Shown here piece after piece: positions 37,050 through 48,144 of a stretch of DNA of 64,000 nt. The stretch's first letter is position 1. Each line of letters starts with the position of its first letter. The notes beneath the pieces were generated by a model. The model was not told the origin of the DNA, did no database searches, and saw only the letters and a program-made list of their open reading frames with translations. Source of the DNA: Kingdonia uniflora (taxonomy: Eukaryota; Streptophyta; Magnoliopsida; Ranunculales; Circaeasteraceae); NCBI GenBank assembly GCA_014058105.1, contig JACGCM010001123.1, positions 496,001-560,000 on the forward strand, given 5' to 3'. Both the position numbers and the translations under genes were made by a program.

Positions 37050-37210
37050 TGTTGAATATATAATATACTAAATATAGGATACTAAACATAGTCCCACATT
37101 GGGTACTAGTAGAATTAGTTTAATGATCATCTACTATATAAAGAGAGGTTATGATGTAATCTAAAAAATCAATTCAAGAGTAATAAAATCTTCTCTTATT
37201 TATTTCTACA
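37050..37210 (+). repeat. 3' LTR of the 33128-37210 Copia element
   Basis: 161 bp, matching 33128-33288 with about five substitutions. It is followed by the target copy AATTG. Confidence 0.95.
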
Positions 37211-37536
37211 AATTGTTGTGTCATGTGTTGTTTTATTCAGCTACAGTCATTATAAATATATATACTATAAGACTAAATCATAGTGTGCAATGTACATGAC
37301 TGAATTTATTCAGCATATTATCTCCTCACTCCTTACATTTAACTGTGGCGTGTAAAGGGGCAGTATGTCTCATGTCAACTTATATGCTTTAGTTTCTACT
37401 TAGCGCCCGCTATTTTAAACTTATCAAAGCAACTAGAAAAGTAATAGCTTGGAAAAAAACAAACAAACTAGAAAAGTAATAATTTTTCAAACATTAAAAA
37501 TGTTAAAAAAAATTGATTGGTAAGCCTTATATATAA

Positions 37537-40500
37537 CTAATCAAAGGGCATTATAAAAGTGGTTTTATCTCCCGCTAGAGCAGTCTGGAGCCAGCTAGGA
37601 GAAGAATCACACCAGGTCATACAAAAATTGTCATCCATGGGCCTAGTGGCAATTGCATGGGCAACTGAGTTCGCAGTACGCGGTGCATAAGTAATGCAGA
37701 TATCAACAAAATAACTGAACATATACATACAGTCTTGGAGGATGGCCTTGGTAGTCCAAGACACATCAGCAGCACCATCTCCACAAAACAAGCTAATCGC
37801 TTCGGCATCAGTTTCAATATGTACATGCAGTATACCTCACGTACTGGCCCAGAGAATTATTTCCATTACTGTTAACGCTTCGCCCCTCTTCAGCAGACTC
37901 AAATCTGCAGGTAGAACCTCGGGCTGCACCAAAAGCATTAAGGTGATCACGAATTACTAAACTAAGACTATTGAAGACTTTATCTTTACTAAAAAAGGCA
38001 TCAACATTAAATTTCTACCATCCAACAAATGGGAAACGCCAGGGGACCAGGATAGACGATCGATCAAGCCGTCTGGTAGATGCATTAAAAATTATTTTAT
38101 TGATGGCAGCTAAAATGTATAGAGGATGTTAAATGGTATTCTTAAAGACGAGGTCACAGCGCGCTTTCCAAACCATCCAAGAGAGAGAAGATCACAAGGT
38201 CCCAGAGATCTTTATCAGCAGGCCAGTCCATGGGGGGTGAGATCCACAGAGAGATCCAATCCTGAACAGAGAGCTGGGAAAAGCAATGGGGCAAACCCCC
38301 AAAGGCCGTTCCATACCAAACCGCCCTCGAGAAGGGGCAGCCAAGGAGAAGATAGTGCAAGGTTTCCGATGAGGTCTCGTAAAACGGTCAGGAGGAATCA
38401 GAAAGGGCCAGACGGCCCGCCAACTTGGCTCGACACGGGACCATATCCCGAAAGCATTTTTATGCAAACATCTGCGCCCTGGGAGTGGCTTTATTATGCC
38501 AGAGTTTGAGCATAAGCTGCGGGGGCCACTCCAGAACCTTTATGAGGGAGCCTGATATAAGTACTCGATAAGCTTATTTAATAGAGAATTTTCCATATTT
38601 AGAAGGACCCCATTTGAGAGTATCATTACCACCCAAACGGGGAAGGAAGATGCGGGAGATAAGGTCAACCGAAACATCATCACACCACTGGTAGAGTTCC
38701 CCAAGTCGCTAGGAATGATGTAGGGGGTCAATAAAGTGGCTCACCAAATGGGGTCGTACACCTTCCGGGCTACCCTCTAGAGGGGACGGCTTCCTCCCCA
38801 CGGCCGAGGGAAGCCAATTGTCCTGCCATAAGTTGATAAGGTTCCCGGAACGAACCTGCCAACACGAGTTGACCTAGATCGTGCTATAGCTGACTGGACA
38901 CTCCGCCACGTCCAAGAGGCATCAGCTTTCCTCCTAGCCTGGAGAATGCCATACTCATGAAAATATTTAGCTTTCAAGACCTGATCCCACAGTTTATGGG
39001 GATTCTGATGAAGACGTTAGACAATTTTGGACAAATGGGCTTTATTCGTGGCCCTCGCTTCGCGAATACCCATACCCCCTTCCCTTTTAGGCCTACAAAC
39101 CTCTTTCTATTTTTTTAGGTATAGTGGTTTACCCTTGTCTTCCCGTTTACCCCACCAGAAGTCACGTTAGAGACCATTGATGGTATTACAAGTAGATTGT
39201 GGTAGGGAAAAATAGGACATCTGATACGTTGGGATCATTGAAGTGACCGACTTAATCAAGACAGTAGGACTGGCCTGGGAAAGGAGTTTTCCCCGCCAGG
39301 CCTGCAAATGATTAAAGATCATTTCCTCAATACGTTGGAAGGTCTGTGCTTTAGAGCGGTTAAAAAATAAATTAGTACCTAGGTACCGTTCATCAGGCTG
39401 TATGACTTTGACTTTGAAGAGCCACGCAATGAGGGGACCCAGATGGTGAGGGAGATTTTTACTGAAGAAGACTCCCGATTTGGTCAAATTGAGTTGTTGA
39501 CCATTCCCAGAACAATATCTATCCAGAATAGATTTCATCTCATAAGCTTCATCAAGGTCGGTACGACCAAAAAGGAGACAGTCATCCGCAAACAGTAAAT
39601 AGGAGACGGGGGGACCTCTCCGAGACGCTTTAATACCATGGATCTTATTCGCTACCTCCTTCACCCCTAACGCTCTAGATAGTCCTTCCATAAGGATAAT
39701 AAAGAGAAAAGGGGAGAGAGGGTCCCCTTTTCGAAGGCCCCGGGTGAGGGTGAGAAATCCATGAGAGGAACCATTGAGGAGGACGGAGTAGCGCACCGTC
39801 AAAATACATTGTTCAATCCATTGACACCACTTTGGCTCAAAGCCTAGTGTTGTCATAGTTTGGATCAGCGTCCTCCATTCTATCTGGTCATAGGCTTTAG
39901 ACATATCGAGTTTGACTCACATCAGGCCAGAACGACCGTTCTTCCTCTTTATCGTATGACTGAGTTCATGCGCCACTAGTACATTATTGGAAATTTGGCG
40001 TCCATTGACGAAAGATCCCTGGAACGGGGAAATAATTTTCGCCAATAGAAGTTTAAGGCGTGTAGAAAGAATCTTTGAGATAATCTAATAAGTCACATTG
40101 TACAAACTGATCGGGCGAAAATCACTAGGTCGTGCCTTTAAAGAGTTCTTCATGATCATTACCACATGCGTATCATTGATATGTTTGGGCATAAACCATG
40201 AGGCAAAAAACCTAGTGACCAGATTGCAAATATCAGGGCCCACCACGTCCTAAGATTTCTGAAAGAAAATTATGGGGAAACCGTCTAGACCTGGAGCTTT
40301 ATGTGGACCAATACTGTTGAGGGCAGCAAGTATCTCATCCGGGGTAACCTCCGCCACTAGTGCCTGATTATCCTCTGTCGTAATACACGGGCTAAAATGC
40401 GCGAGGAACTCCGGGATGCCAGTCGGGTCAGACATTTTGAAATTACTAACCATGTCCCTTAGGAAAATATGTCCGATTTCTGTCGGATCCGAAGTCCACT

Positions 40501-41666
40501 AACCAGTCTCCCGTTTGAGCTAGTCGACAAAATTCTTTTTCCGTTGAGAGAGGGTTTGCATATGGAAGAATTTAGTATTCCGATCCCCTTCCGTCAGCCA
40601 GTTGACACAAGATTTTTGACACCAGGAATCTCTTCCCTGGCCTGTAACTCGTCGAGAGTCCTCATGAGCTCCAACTCCCGTAGGGTAGTCACCTCACAAA
40701 AAGGAAGGGCCTGAATTGTATTAATCTCGTCTTTGACCGCTATAATTCGACTGGGAATGTGTCCAAATTTTTTCCTGTTCCAGGACCTAAGTCCCGTTTT
40801 AGTATTTAATAATTTGCCTTTAACCAGTTGGCCAGGGGAACCTCGTTCTGAGGCTTGCCAAAGATTCTAAATCAAATAAGGGAACTAGGGTTCTCGAGTC
40901 CACATGGATTGGAAATGAAAACATTTGCCGAGAGTCGAAAAAAGTGGATTTGTATCAAGGCAAAGAGGAGTGTGGTCCGAACCCAAGGCAGGTAGGTGAA
41001 ACACCTTAGCCATAGGAAAGGTGACCATCCACTCCGCATTAGCTAGGCTGCGATCAAGTCTTTCCCTAATATTAGCCCATCCCCGGTGTTTGTTATTCCA
41101 TGTGAAAGGGTTTCCCGAAAAACCAAGGTCGATGAGACCCGCTTGTTGTAAAATCGTCTTGGCATAGGCACTTTTAGTTTCTTTATAAGGTTTCCCCCCC
41201 CCCCCATTTTATCCCCCATAATCAGCCAGGGGCTAGAATATCTATTGGTTGTGGTTTCCACAAGCCTCCAACTCTCATTCTGGTCCTTCTGATAAGGACT
41301 ACGATAGAAAAAGGAGATCATCCAAGGATTTTCGGCTGGATCCAAATGCACTATAACATTAATAATATATTTATTACAGAAGACCACCTTAATATTAATA
41401 TTAACCTTCCACAGGACACAAATACCACCGGCGTGGCCATGAACGCCAGAAGCTGGAACATCCACCCAGTGAGGGTAGTTAAGATTACGTATCAAAACTT
41501 GCATTTCTGCGGAGGATCGTTTGGTTTCGGCCAAAAAGATAATATCTCTTTGCGAAGATCGGATAAGCTTACGAAGATGACGAATTGCCACCGGTCGACT
41601 CAAACCCCGACAATTCCAAGCAATAAGTTTCATAATGGCCCGGGTGGGCTCCGCAGAGCCACCCAA
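37537..41666 (-). pseudogene. LINE ORF2: endonuclease, RT and RNase H, broken
   Basis: The endonuclease starts at MKLIAWNCRGLSRP (about 41633) with FLAETKRSS; its GDFN-type motif reads GDKMGG and is probably dead. A pre-RT block, PDEILAALNSIGPHKAPGLD, lies at about 40360-40300. Reverse transcriptase (39904-39167) begins with KAYDQIEW and has GLRKGDPLSP and the catalytic FADD. A downstream WGPSKYGKFSIK block lies near 38600 and a zinc-finger-like HYLLLGCPFSRAVW near 38360. RNase H (37826-37537) shows the CGDGAADVSW region, YAPRTANSVAHAIA and a normal stop. Several frame changes and stops separate the domains, so there is no full-length protein. Confidence 0.9.
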
Positions 41667-41879
41667 GCCCTAGCATAATGTCCAAATAAACGATATGTGT
41701 GTTGAATTCGTGAAATAGAGAAAGAAGAGGGAATGCGCACCTGAGAGTGAGAATGTCTGCAGAAATTGCCTGATGTGACTGAGATGGTATAGTTACTTCT
41801 ACGACTGGCGTTTTGGTCCGCATTTGTCTGCGAACCACGCGTGACGAAGGCTGAGGATAGCACAGAGATAGAGGGAAAA

Positions 41880-43162
41880 ACTACCGTGGCTGGCTCGGCT
41901 CTTGGGATCCAGGATCCCTAGTGGAGGAACTCATAGTGCCAACTAGGATCTCTGCGTGCAACAATGTCTGAGAAAAGGACGGTACAATCTGAAACTCTCC
42001 AATGTTACTAAGGATATGTAACAACTGATCCCCCCTAGAGTCAAAATCCTGCCCATCCCCCTGAACCGGGTCACCCCCTCCCTCGCCCCCTGAATTAGGA
42101 AGACCCCAGATCTGTTCCTCCTCGCCCCGACTCTGCTGCCTGGTCATATCAATGAATGCCTGAAAAGTCAGCTACTCCTCCTCGACCACCAAGTGAGCCA
42201 TCCGCCCCCCCCCCCCCTCGACCGGTTCTCTAAAATATCCTGACCCTCCTCCCCTGCCCAACATGAAGGTTGTCCACTTCCTGTGAATCCCAAAGCCACA
42301 TCGGGGTTGCCACCAGAAACCCCAAAAATATTCTCCCCCCCCCCCTCGAGTATCCCCCTAGGCAATGTTGCTTTCCTGACCTCTGTCCTGATCGGTCAAA
42401 CCCATGGGCGCCCCTGGAAACCTGGGGTACCAGCGCCCCAATCCAGCCAGGCGTTTCCCTTTATCCCTACATTTGTGTAGGTTCACATTAGGAAGAGAAA
42501 GGGAGTGAGACCGCCGTCCCTGATCCCCATCCTCCCTGTCCTCCTCCGGTACTAACTGTCGAGCCCGAAAAGTAACATGTGCTGGGTCCTATCTCCCCCC
42601 ATTCGGGTTCTGTATCGCCGTGGTTCCTGGATGCTGGCTATGCCCCGCTTCTCCCAGGCTATCCTCTTCAAGTATCACAAAACAAGTTGCGACGCGATGT
42701 CCCATCTTAAAACAGAGAGTGCAGAAATTTACCGAGGCTCTTTCATATTTGGTCTCAATCAAAAACGGCCCACTGGCCAGGTCCGCCCAGACCGCTGGCG
42801 GAAACACTCCATAAATATCTATTACCACCCGGGCGCGGTATCCATTCTTCGTGACTCGCCTATTGTCCTCATTTGGTTCAGTGACCAAAACCTGGCCAAG
42901 ACTTTGCCCAAATTCATACAGGAAATCCGGCGTGCCGAAAAACAGGTCCAAATTTTATCCAGAAGGGGACAAGTTTAAAGATCAGAAGTTCAATCGGTGT
43001 ACGTACTTCATACGGTAAGAGAATCATTGTATGGCCAAAAGGGTTCCAAGGTTGATGAATCAACACATTATTAAGGTCATAGGCAGTTCTGAATTTAAAC
43101 AGGAAATACATCTTACCCGCCACTTTTCGTTCAAACACTTGAAGAGTCTCGGAAGTCTCCAT
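41880..43162 (-). pseudogene. LINE ORF1: DUF4283 and zinc knuckle, broken
   Basis: VAGKMYFLFKF, the LIHQPWNPFGHTMILLPYE block and FKLVPFWIKF (43120-42960) are the second half of the DUF4283 domain of plant LINE ORF1 proteins. ERASVNFCTLCFKMGH (about 42700) begins the CCHC knuckle. A proline- and glycine-rich tail follows, with C-rich homopolymer tracts at about 42205 and 42337 on the plus strand. The N-terminal half of DUF4283 is missing. Frameshifted. Confidence 0.8.
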
Positions 43163-43428
43163 TATTAAGAATGTTAATTAGTTTTGGTTGATTATTGATT
43201 ATAGGAGCTCTTACTAAGTTTGCCTGGTACCAAAATGTCAAGTTGCAACAATCAGAGATATAAATCTTCCTCTGTTGTATAACAAGCCCTACGACCTCCC
43301 TCAGTCCAAATACCATGCCAACTTCAGCTCTATGTTAAAAATATATCAGGCATCTAAGTATTAGGTGCCGGATTGCGAACCTCATTAGTCATTATCCAAG
43401 TTTCAGATTTGGATTCCAAGCCTGAAAC

Positions 43429-44100
43429 TTGAATATTGAGGTTGCATCCTCAGTTTTTGGCAATGTCTCTAGCAGTGCTCTACGTTCTTCTAATTCTGTC
43501 GTTTGTTTTCTGAAAAAGGTTTTCAAAGAGGAAGAAGGTAATATTACTGAGAAAAGCATTACTAACTTTTTGTTGGTGTTTATGCTGTGTTTTTGGAGTC
43601 TGGCTTTGTACTTTTTAATTCACAAAGTAATAAGATCATCGATGGGGTTTGTCTACCGGCATTCAAGTGATCTTCTGTTTTCCTGGTGTATACGATCCCC
43701 GATCTTGTGGTGAGTTCTTTTCAATCTGGTGAAGGTTTAGAGGGTGTGTTTTTGAACTTTCAGAGTTCCGGCCAATATATGAATGTACGCAGCTGGTTAA
43801 AACTGAGTAACAACTCATCTTCTGATATAATAAGTTTGTGCTTGGATAAATCACACTTTGTTTCATACCTAGGAGATATTGAGAATGATGAAAAATGATT
43901 AATTAAATTTTGAAAGAAAGTGAAGGACGGGGTTGCGTTGCCACTCCTCACTGATCTCTATGACAAGACCGGATTGACGTTACCTCCTTGTTTCACTAGC
44001 CTCCCAGCCGATCTTAAACTGATGATGCTTGAGTTTCTTCCTGGTGATGTTATGGAAAACCGAAACAGACAGGGTCTGCAAGAGATTACTGAGGAGTTTT
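43429..44100 (+). pseudogene. F-box protein SKIP22-like pseudogene fragment
   Basis: SKIP22-type proteins are F-box subunits of SCF ubiquitin ligases with a ubiquitin-like N-terminus. Matching pieces in order: CFLKKVFKEEEGN (about 43505), AVFLESGFVLFNSQ in a shifted frame (about 43590), and YTIPDLVV with the VFLNFQSSGQYMNVRSWLKL region and ISLCLDKSHFVSYLGDIEND (43690-43895). Then KDGVALPLLTDLYDKTGLTL and PPCFTSLPADLKLMMLEFLP (43923-44042), the start of the F-box. The ubiquitin-like part and the rest of the F-box are absent. There are one internal frameshift and a double stop at 43896. The family call is from memory of SKIP22 homologues. Confidence 0.75.
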
Positions 44101-44176
44101 GGGCTTATGTCGAAAAACAAGGTAGGCCAATGAGTTGTTTTTTCACAAAAGCTGATTTACAATCAAGTATAATATA

Positions 44177-44536
44177 TTGCATGAAAAGGAAATCATTCCT
44201 CATATTATCCCCAAGCTTAGAGATCATGATATGAGTATTATGAAATATGTTAACAATATTCCAAGTACATATCCAAATTTTATTATAACCATTAGATTTA
44301 TGGATTTGAACTTCCCAGAACCTTTTCACGTTAATCTGAAGACGTTTAGGGGCCTGTACGGCATTTCGGGCTTCCGTAAAGTTTTCTGGGTCAGCTTTTC
44401 AGTTGTATTTCTTTGTGTCTCACCATATTTGTTGAATCATAAGTATAGTACCGTTTGTGGCGTTGTTGGAATTGGATGCTATTATGTTCTTGCTGAAATA
44501 ATGTCCAGATATAATCTCACAAAGAAACATATGTAA
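44177..44536 (+). CDS. Unrecognised small ORF with membrane segments
   Basis: 119 residues from ATG 44177. The first 70 residues are soluble (HIIPKLRDHDMSIMKYVNNI). The rest has two hydrophobic stretches (VFWVSFSVVFLCVSPYLL and VCGVVGIGCYYVLAEI) and a basic end. I do not recognise the family. It follows the F-box pseudogene directly and overlaps its continuation, and could be the decayed last exon of another gene. An in-frame start and stop of this size are weak evidence for a real gene. Confidence 0.3.
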   Translation: MHEKEIIPHIIPKLRDHDMSIMKYVNNIPSTYPNFIITIRFMDLNFPEPFHVNLKTFRGLYGISGFRKVFWVSFSVVFLCVSPYLLNHKYSTVCGVVGIGCYYVLAEIMSRYNLTKKHM

Positions 44537-44884
44537 TCAGAATGAAGATTGCCGTAAATGATTCAATTCAAGGTTTTAAGAGTATAAAAGGTCGATATAA
44601 CCATACATAACTTCGATACAGGCATATACATTTATGACATACAACATCACCCTTTCGACTCATATCCATTTTCAGTCAAATTATATGGCGATTATTTCAT
44701 TACGCTACAAACAAGTTCACCCTTTTCCTCCCAAAATGTCAAGAACACCACTTCTGTTACGGTTATTTGTTGACTGTTGTAATTCTACTTATATTTGAAT
44801 GCCAGCCAGAGCAGGGTATATTGTGTAGAGGAAGTCATTATCCCTTTACAACTATCTGATCCCAATCTTACATGGCTGTATAGG

Positions 44885-45564
44885 TGTTGGAAAATACACA
44901 AGATGCTTTGATTTTCTTTTTGGTTTGAATGGTAGAACTAAGTGTTTAGTACCACATTGGATATGAAGGAAGCCCAACTCTACAATATAACTAAGTCTAA
45001 CACTTAACTTGTTGTAATATGTGCGAGAGTTGGTGGGTCGTACGTGCGACCCACGTGTGCAAACTAGCTTGGGTGCATGGGCCCCCCATGGGTTTGCCCT
45101 TCCTAGGGAACCCACTTATTATTATAAGTCTATGATTGGGCCTTGGGCTCATGGGGATTCTTTGGAACACTTAGTCATTTTTTTGGGTTTGAGGTATGAG
45201 TTGGGTTGTCTCCAACAGATGTGACTCTTGATGAAGAGGCACTGACTTAAGGTGTGACCCTTGGTAAAGAGTCACATATACTCTATATAACCCAACTTCG
45301 TTTTTATTTATTATTATCAGTTTTTTCAGAGTTTTCTTGAGTCATTTTTAAAAGAGAAAAACAGACGCAATTAAAGTTCGTTTGGCAGAGAGATAAAAGT
45401 GTTTTCTTCTCTCTGCGACTGATCGCTGTATCCTGAGAGATAGGGGCCTACATTCCTACAAAGCACTGTGGCAGGGGCGAATCTGTCTTAAGAAGATAGT
45501 GTGTATGCACTAGACTCGATCATCTCCTTAAGAGGTGTTGTTTGTTCATGTAGATAGAATAACA
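44885..45564 (+). repeat. Solo LTR
   Basis: A 680-bp block from TGTTGGAAAATAC to AGAATAACA is flanked by identical ATAGG (44880-44884 and 45565-45569). It has a promoter-like TCTATATAACCC near 45282 and a GTACCACATTGGATAT motif common in plant LTRs. No internal retroelement genes, so this is what remains after LTR-LTR recombination. Confidence 0.8.
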
Positions 45565-45720
45565 ATAGGTTGCCCCATGTGGCTCATACGGTCAAAATAC
45601 TAAGGCGGCATCGAATAAACCAAAAGGTAAAAGTTTGTAATGTGTACTCGTGTGTGTTTGCCTAAAATATAAAACTGAACTATTTACATAAGTTCACTTT
45701 ACAAGGTGGTCCATTCCAAG

Positions 45721-48134
45721 GAATTTTTTTTGATCTCTCTAAAGAGATCATTCTAATCAAAACACACCATGTGGCAGGAGAGAAAAAATTTCAAAAATAT
45801 TTTAACCCAGAACTTCACACCGTTTGTATCCCATTTTAACTCCTTTCTTTTAAATTTTAAAAAAAAAAATCTATCAGTCCCTACACTATTTGGAATCCTT
45901 TTTTAACTCCTCTCTTTTATTAAAAAATAAAATAGGTCTATTTTCCTCTCTATTCCTAATTCCAACTTCCAAGCAAGAGTAAAAAAAAAGAGTGCATCAT
46001 CATCAATTCAATACAGTAAGTACACCAAGTATCTTCTAATTAATATTTTAATAGTTATAACATGAGTATTGAATCATAGTTTATTATGTGAGAAATAGTA
46101 AATACAATTCCAACCACAAAATTTTATAATAAGAGTTCTTCTTTATCAATTCAAGCTTCTTACTTATGAGACATTCTTTGATGATTGTATCCTTTTAATT
46201 TTATTTACAACAACCTCATAAATTGTATTTAGCTAATATTGATATTCTTACTTTTTAGAATGAATACGGAAAGTGAAACTCCATCTCTAAGTAATGAAAA
46301 TTTGCATCCTATACCGGTAATTGGGAAAACTTTTAAATTTGAAGATGAAACTTATAATTTTTACAATCTTTATGGGAGATTAAATGGATTTAGTATACGT
46401 AGAGGTTCCTCTACTCAGCGATCAGGTTTAGATGAAATAGTTACGAGAAGTGTTTTATGTTGCTTAAAAGAAGGTCAGTATTAAAAACAACCAAGAGGAT
46501 CCCCTGCGAATAGACGGTTGATTACAAGAACCAACTATAACGCGAGACTTGTTTATAAGTTGTTTCCAGACAACCTATATCATGTAACAGAACTTCATGA
46601 AACCCATAATCATGATCTTGCATTTCCTTCTGAAGTACACCATTTGAGGTCACAACGAAGCGTAAGTAACAAACAAAAGGTATTGATGAAGAACATGTAT
46701 GATTCGGGGATAGGATCGACTGATATGTTCGATCTAATGAGTTCGGAAGTAGGAGGTGCGCAAAATTTGAACTTCACACTTCGAGATTCTGCAAATGCAT
46801 TGCAAAGAATGAGACGTAGTGAGATATTAGAAAAAGGGGATGCACAACTCTTCTTGGAGTACTTAATGTCCAAGAGAAAGGAGAATCCTTATTTTTTTAC
46901 TCAATAGAGAATCCTTATTTTTTTTACTCAATAGAGATGGACGAAAATAATGAGATTTGTAGTTGTTTTTGGGCCGATGCAAAGTCAAGAGCGGATTACA
47001 GTTTCTTTGGTGATATTCTGCGTTTTGATACAACTTATCAAACCAATGAATATGAAAAGCCATATGCTTCTTTTATCAGAGTGAATAACCATGGGCAGTT
47101 GGTATTTTTTAGGTGTGCTTTGTTGTTGGATGAGACTACTGAAACTTTTAAATGGCTTTTTCAAACTTTTTTGGAAGTGATGAATGGAAAACATCCAGTT
47201 ACTCTCTTCACTGATCAAGCAGCATCTATTGGGAATGCCATTAAAGAGGTGTTTCCAACTACTTATCATCATTTGTACTTATGGCATCTATACCAGAATG
47301 TTGTGAAGCATTTGTCTCAAGTGTTTGACAACTTTGCCAGTTTCACACTAGATTTAAAATCTTGTATCTATGAGACAGAGATAGGAGTTTCAATCTTGCT
47401 AGGATACACTACTATTTAAGTATAAATTGGAGCAGAATGTATGGATGCAAGGCTTATATCGTTTGCGAGAAAAATGGGCACAAGTATATATTCGACAATA
47501 TTTTTGTAGGCTTTTTAACCACTAAAGAAATAAAATGTTACTGAAGATTTTAACCAACAACTTTGTAGGCTTTTTAATCAAGAATTGACTCGCTTTTTAT
47601 TTCATATTGTTAATATATGGGGATCAGAAGTTTTACCTCTTCAGTTAATTGAATATCCTTATTGTTTGTTCTTTTATTTAGTTAATTCTTATACTAGATG
47701 CAAAAGCCAATATGCTTTTACTGTAGTTTGTCGAGCTCTTTGATATCCCTCCACTAGTGCTCCTGAGACTAAAGTTCATGAAGGTCAAGATATTGAAATA
47801 AGGTATAACACGAAAACACTATCTGCAGTGGCCCAAAAATGATGGTGCCCTCTCTTTTTTACTCTTGCTTAGAAGTTGGAATTAGGAATAGAGAGGAAAA
47901 TAGACCTATTTTATTTTTTAATAAAAAAGATGAGTTAAAAAAGGATTCCAAATAGTGTAGGGACTGATAGATGAATTTTTAAAACTTTTAAAAGAAAGGA
48001 GTTAAAAAGGGGTACAAATGGTGTGAAGCTGTGGGTTAAAATATTTTTGAATTTTTCTCTCTCCTGCCCACATTGTGTGTTTTGATTAGAAGAGACCAAT
48101 TTTTGATCTCTTTAGAGAGATCAATTCTTTTTCT
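45721..48134. mobile_element. FAR1-type MULE with long inverted repeats
   Basis: Terminal inverted repeats of about 280 bp (45721-46000 and about 47850-48134) share CTCTCTAAAGAGATCA, CAGTCCCTACACTATTTGG and the AATAGGTCTATTTTCCTC block. Identical CCATTCCAAG flanks (45711-45720 and 48135-48144) are a 10-bp duplication typical of Mutator-like elements. The interior encodes a FAR1/FHY3-related transposase (Jittery-like class) that ends early: only about 0.4 kb of gene-free DNA remains before the right TIR, so the 3' half of the gene is deleted. Confidence 0.93.
46260..47419 (+). pseudogene. FAR1-family transposase, truncated
   Basis: The start is ATG 46260 just after a TTTTTAGA acceptor-like site. 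The FAR1 DNA-binding part is at 46330-46625 (GKTFKFEDETYNFYN, GFSIRRGSS, ETHNHDL). An MDENNEICSCFWADAKSR block (46937) opens the MULE catalytic domain. RFDTTYQTNEY, LLLDETTETFKWLFQTFLE, LFTDQAASIGNAI and HHLYLWHLYQN follow in order, showing both D residues of the core. The frame ends at 47419, and the C-terminal domain with its SWIM finger is missing. A stop at 46482 and a tandem duplication at about 46884-46936 also break it. FAR1/FHY3 are domesticated relatives acting in light signalling. Confidence 0.9.
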
Positions 48135-48144
48135 CCATTCCAAG

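Larger units (their letters stand above)
33128..37210 (+). mobile_element. Compact Copia element with short LTRs
   Basis: Direct LTRs of 161 bp (33128-33288 and 37050-37210) start TGTTGAATATA and end TTTCTACA, and differ at about five positions. The 5-bp duplication AATTG flanks both sides (33123-33127 and 37211-37215). TGGCATCAGAGT (33289) is close to the initiator-methionine-tRNA primer site TGGTATCAGAGC, and GAGGGAGAG precedes the right LTR. The LTR has a TATA-like CTATATAAAGAGAGG. The body is only 3.8 kb because most of gag is missing. Confidence 0.95.
37450..43165 (-). mobile_element. L1-type LINE retrotransposon, minus strand
   Basis: On the minus strand the order is nucleic-acid-binding ORF1 (43162-41880), endonuclease (41666-41043), reverse transcriptase (40453-39167), linker and zinc-finger region (38770-38150) and RNase H (37826-37537). 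This is the architecture of plant L1 elements with a terminal RNase H. The 3' end lies near 37450; no clean poly(A) was seen. The 5' end appears truncated inside the ORF1 DUF4283 domain at about 43165. I did not find convincing target-site copies. Confidence 0.85.

Noticed and set aside
38126..38509. Plus-strand 127-residue open frame
   Set aside because: Shadow of the minus-strand LINE zinc-finger region.
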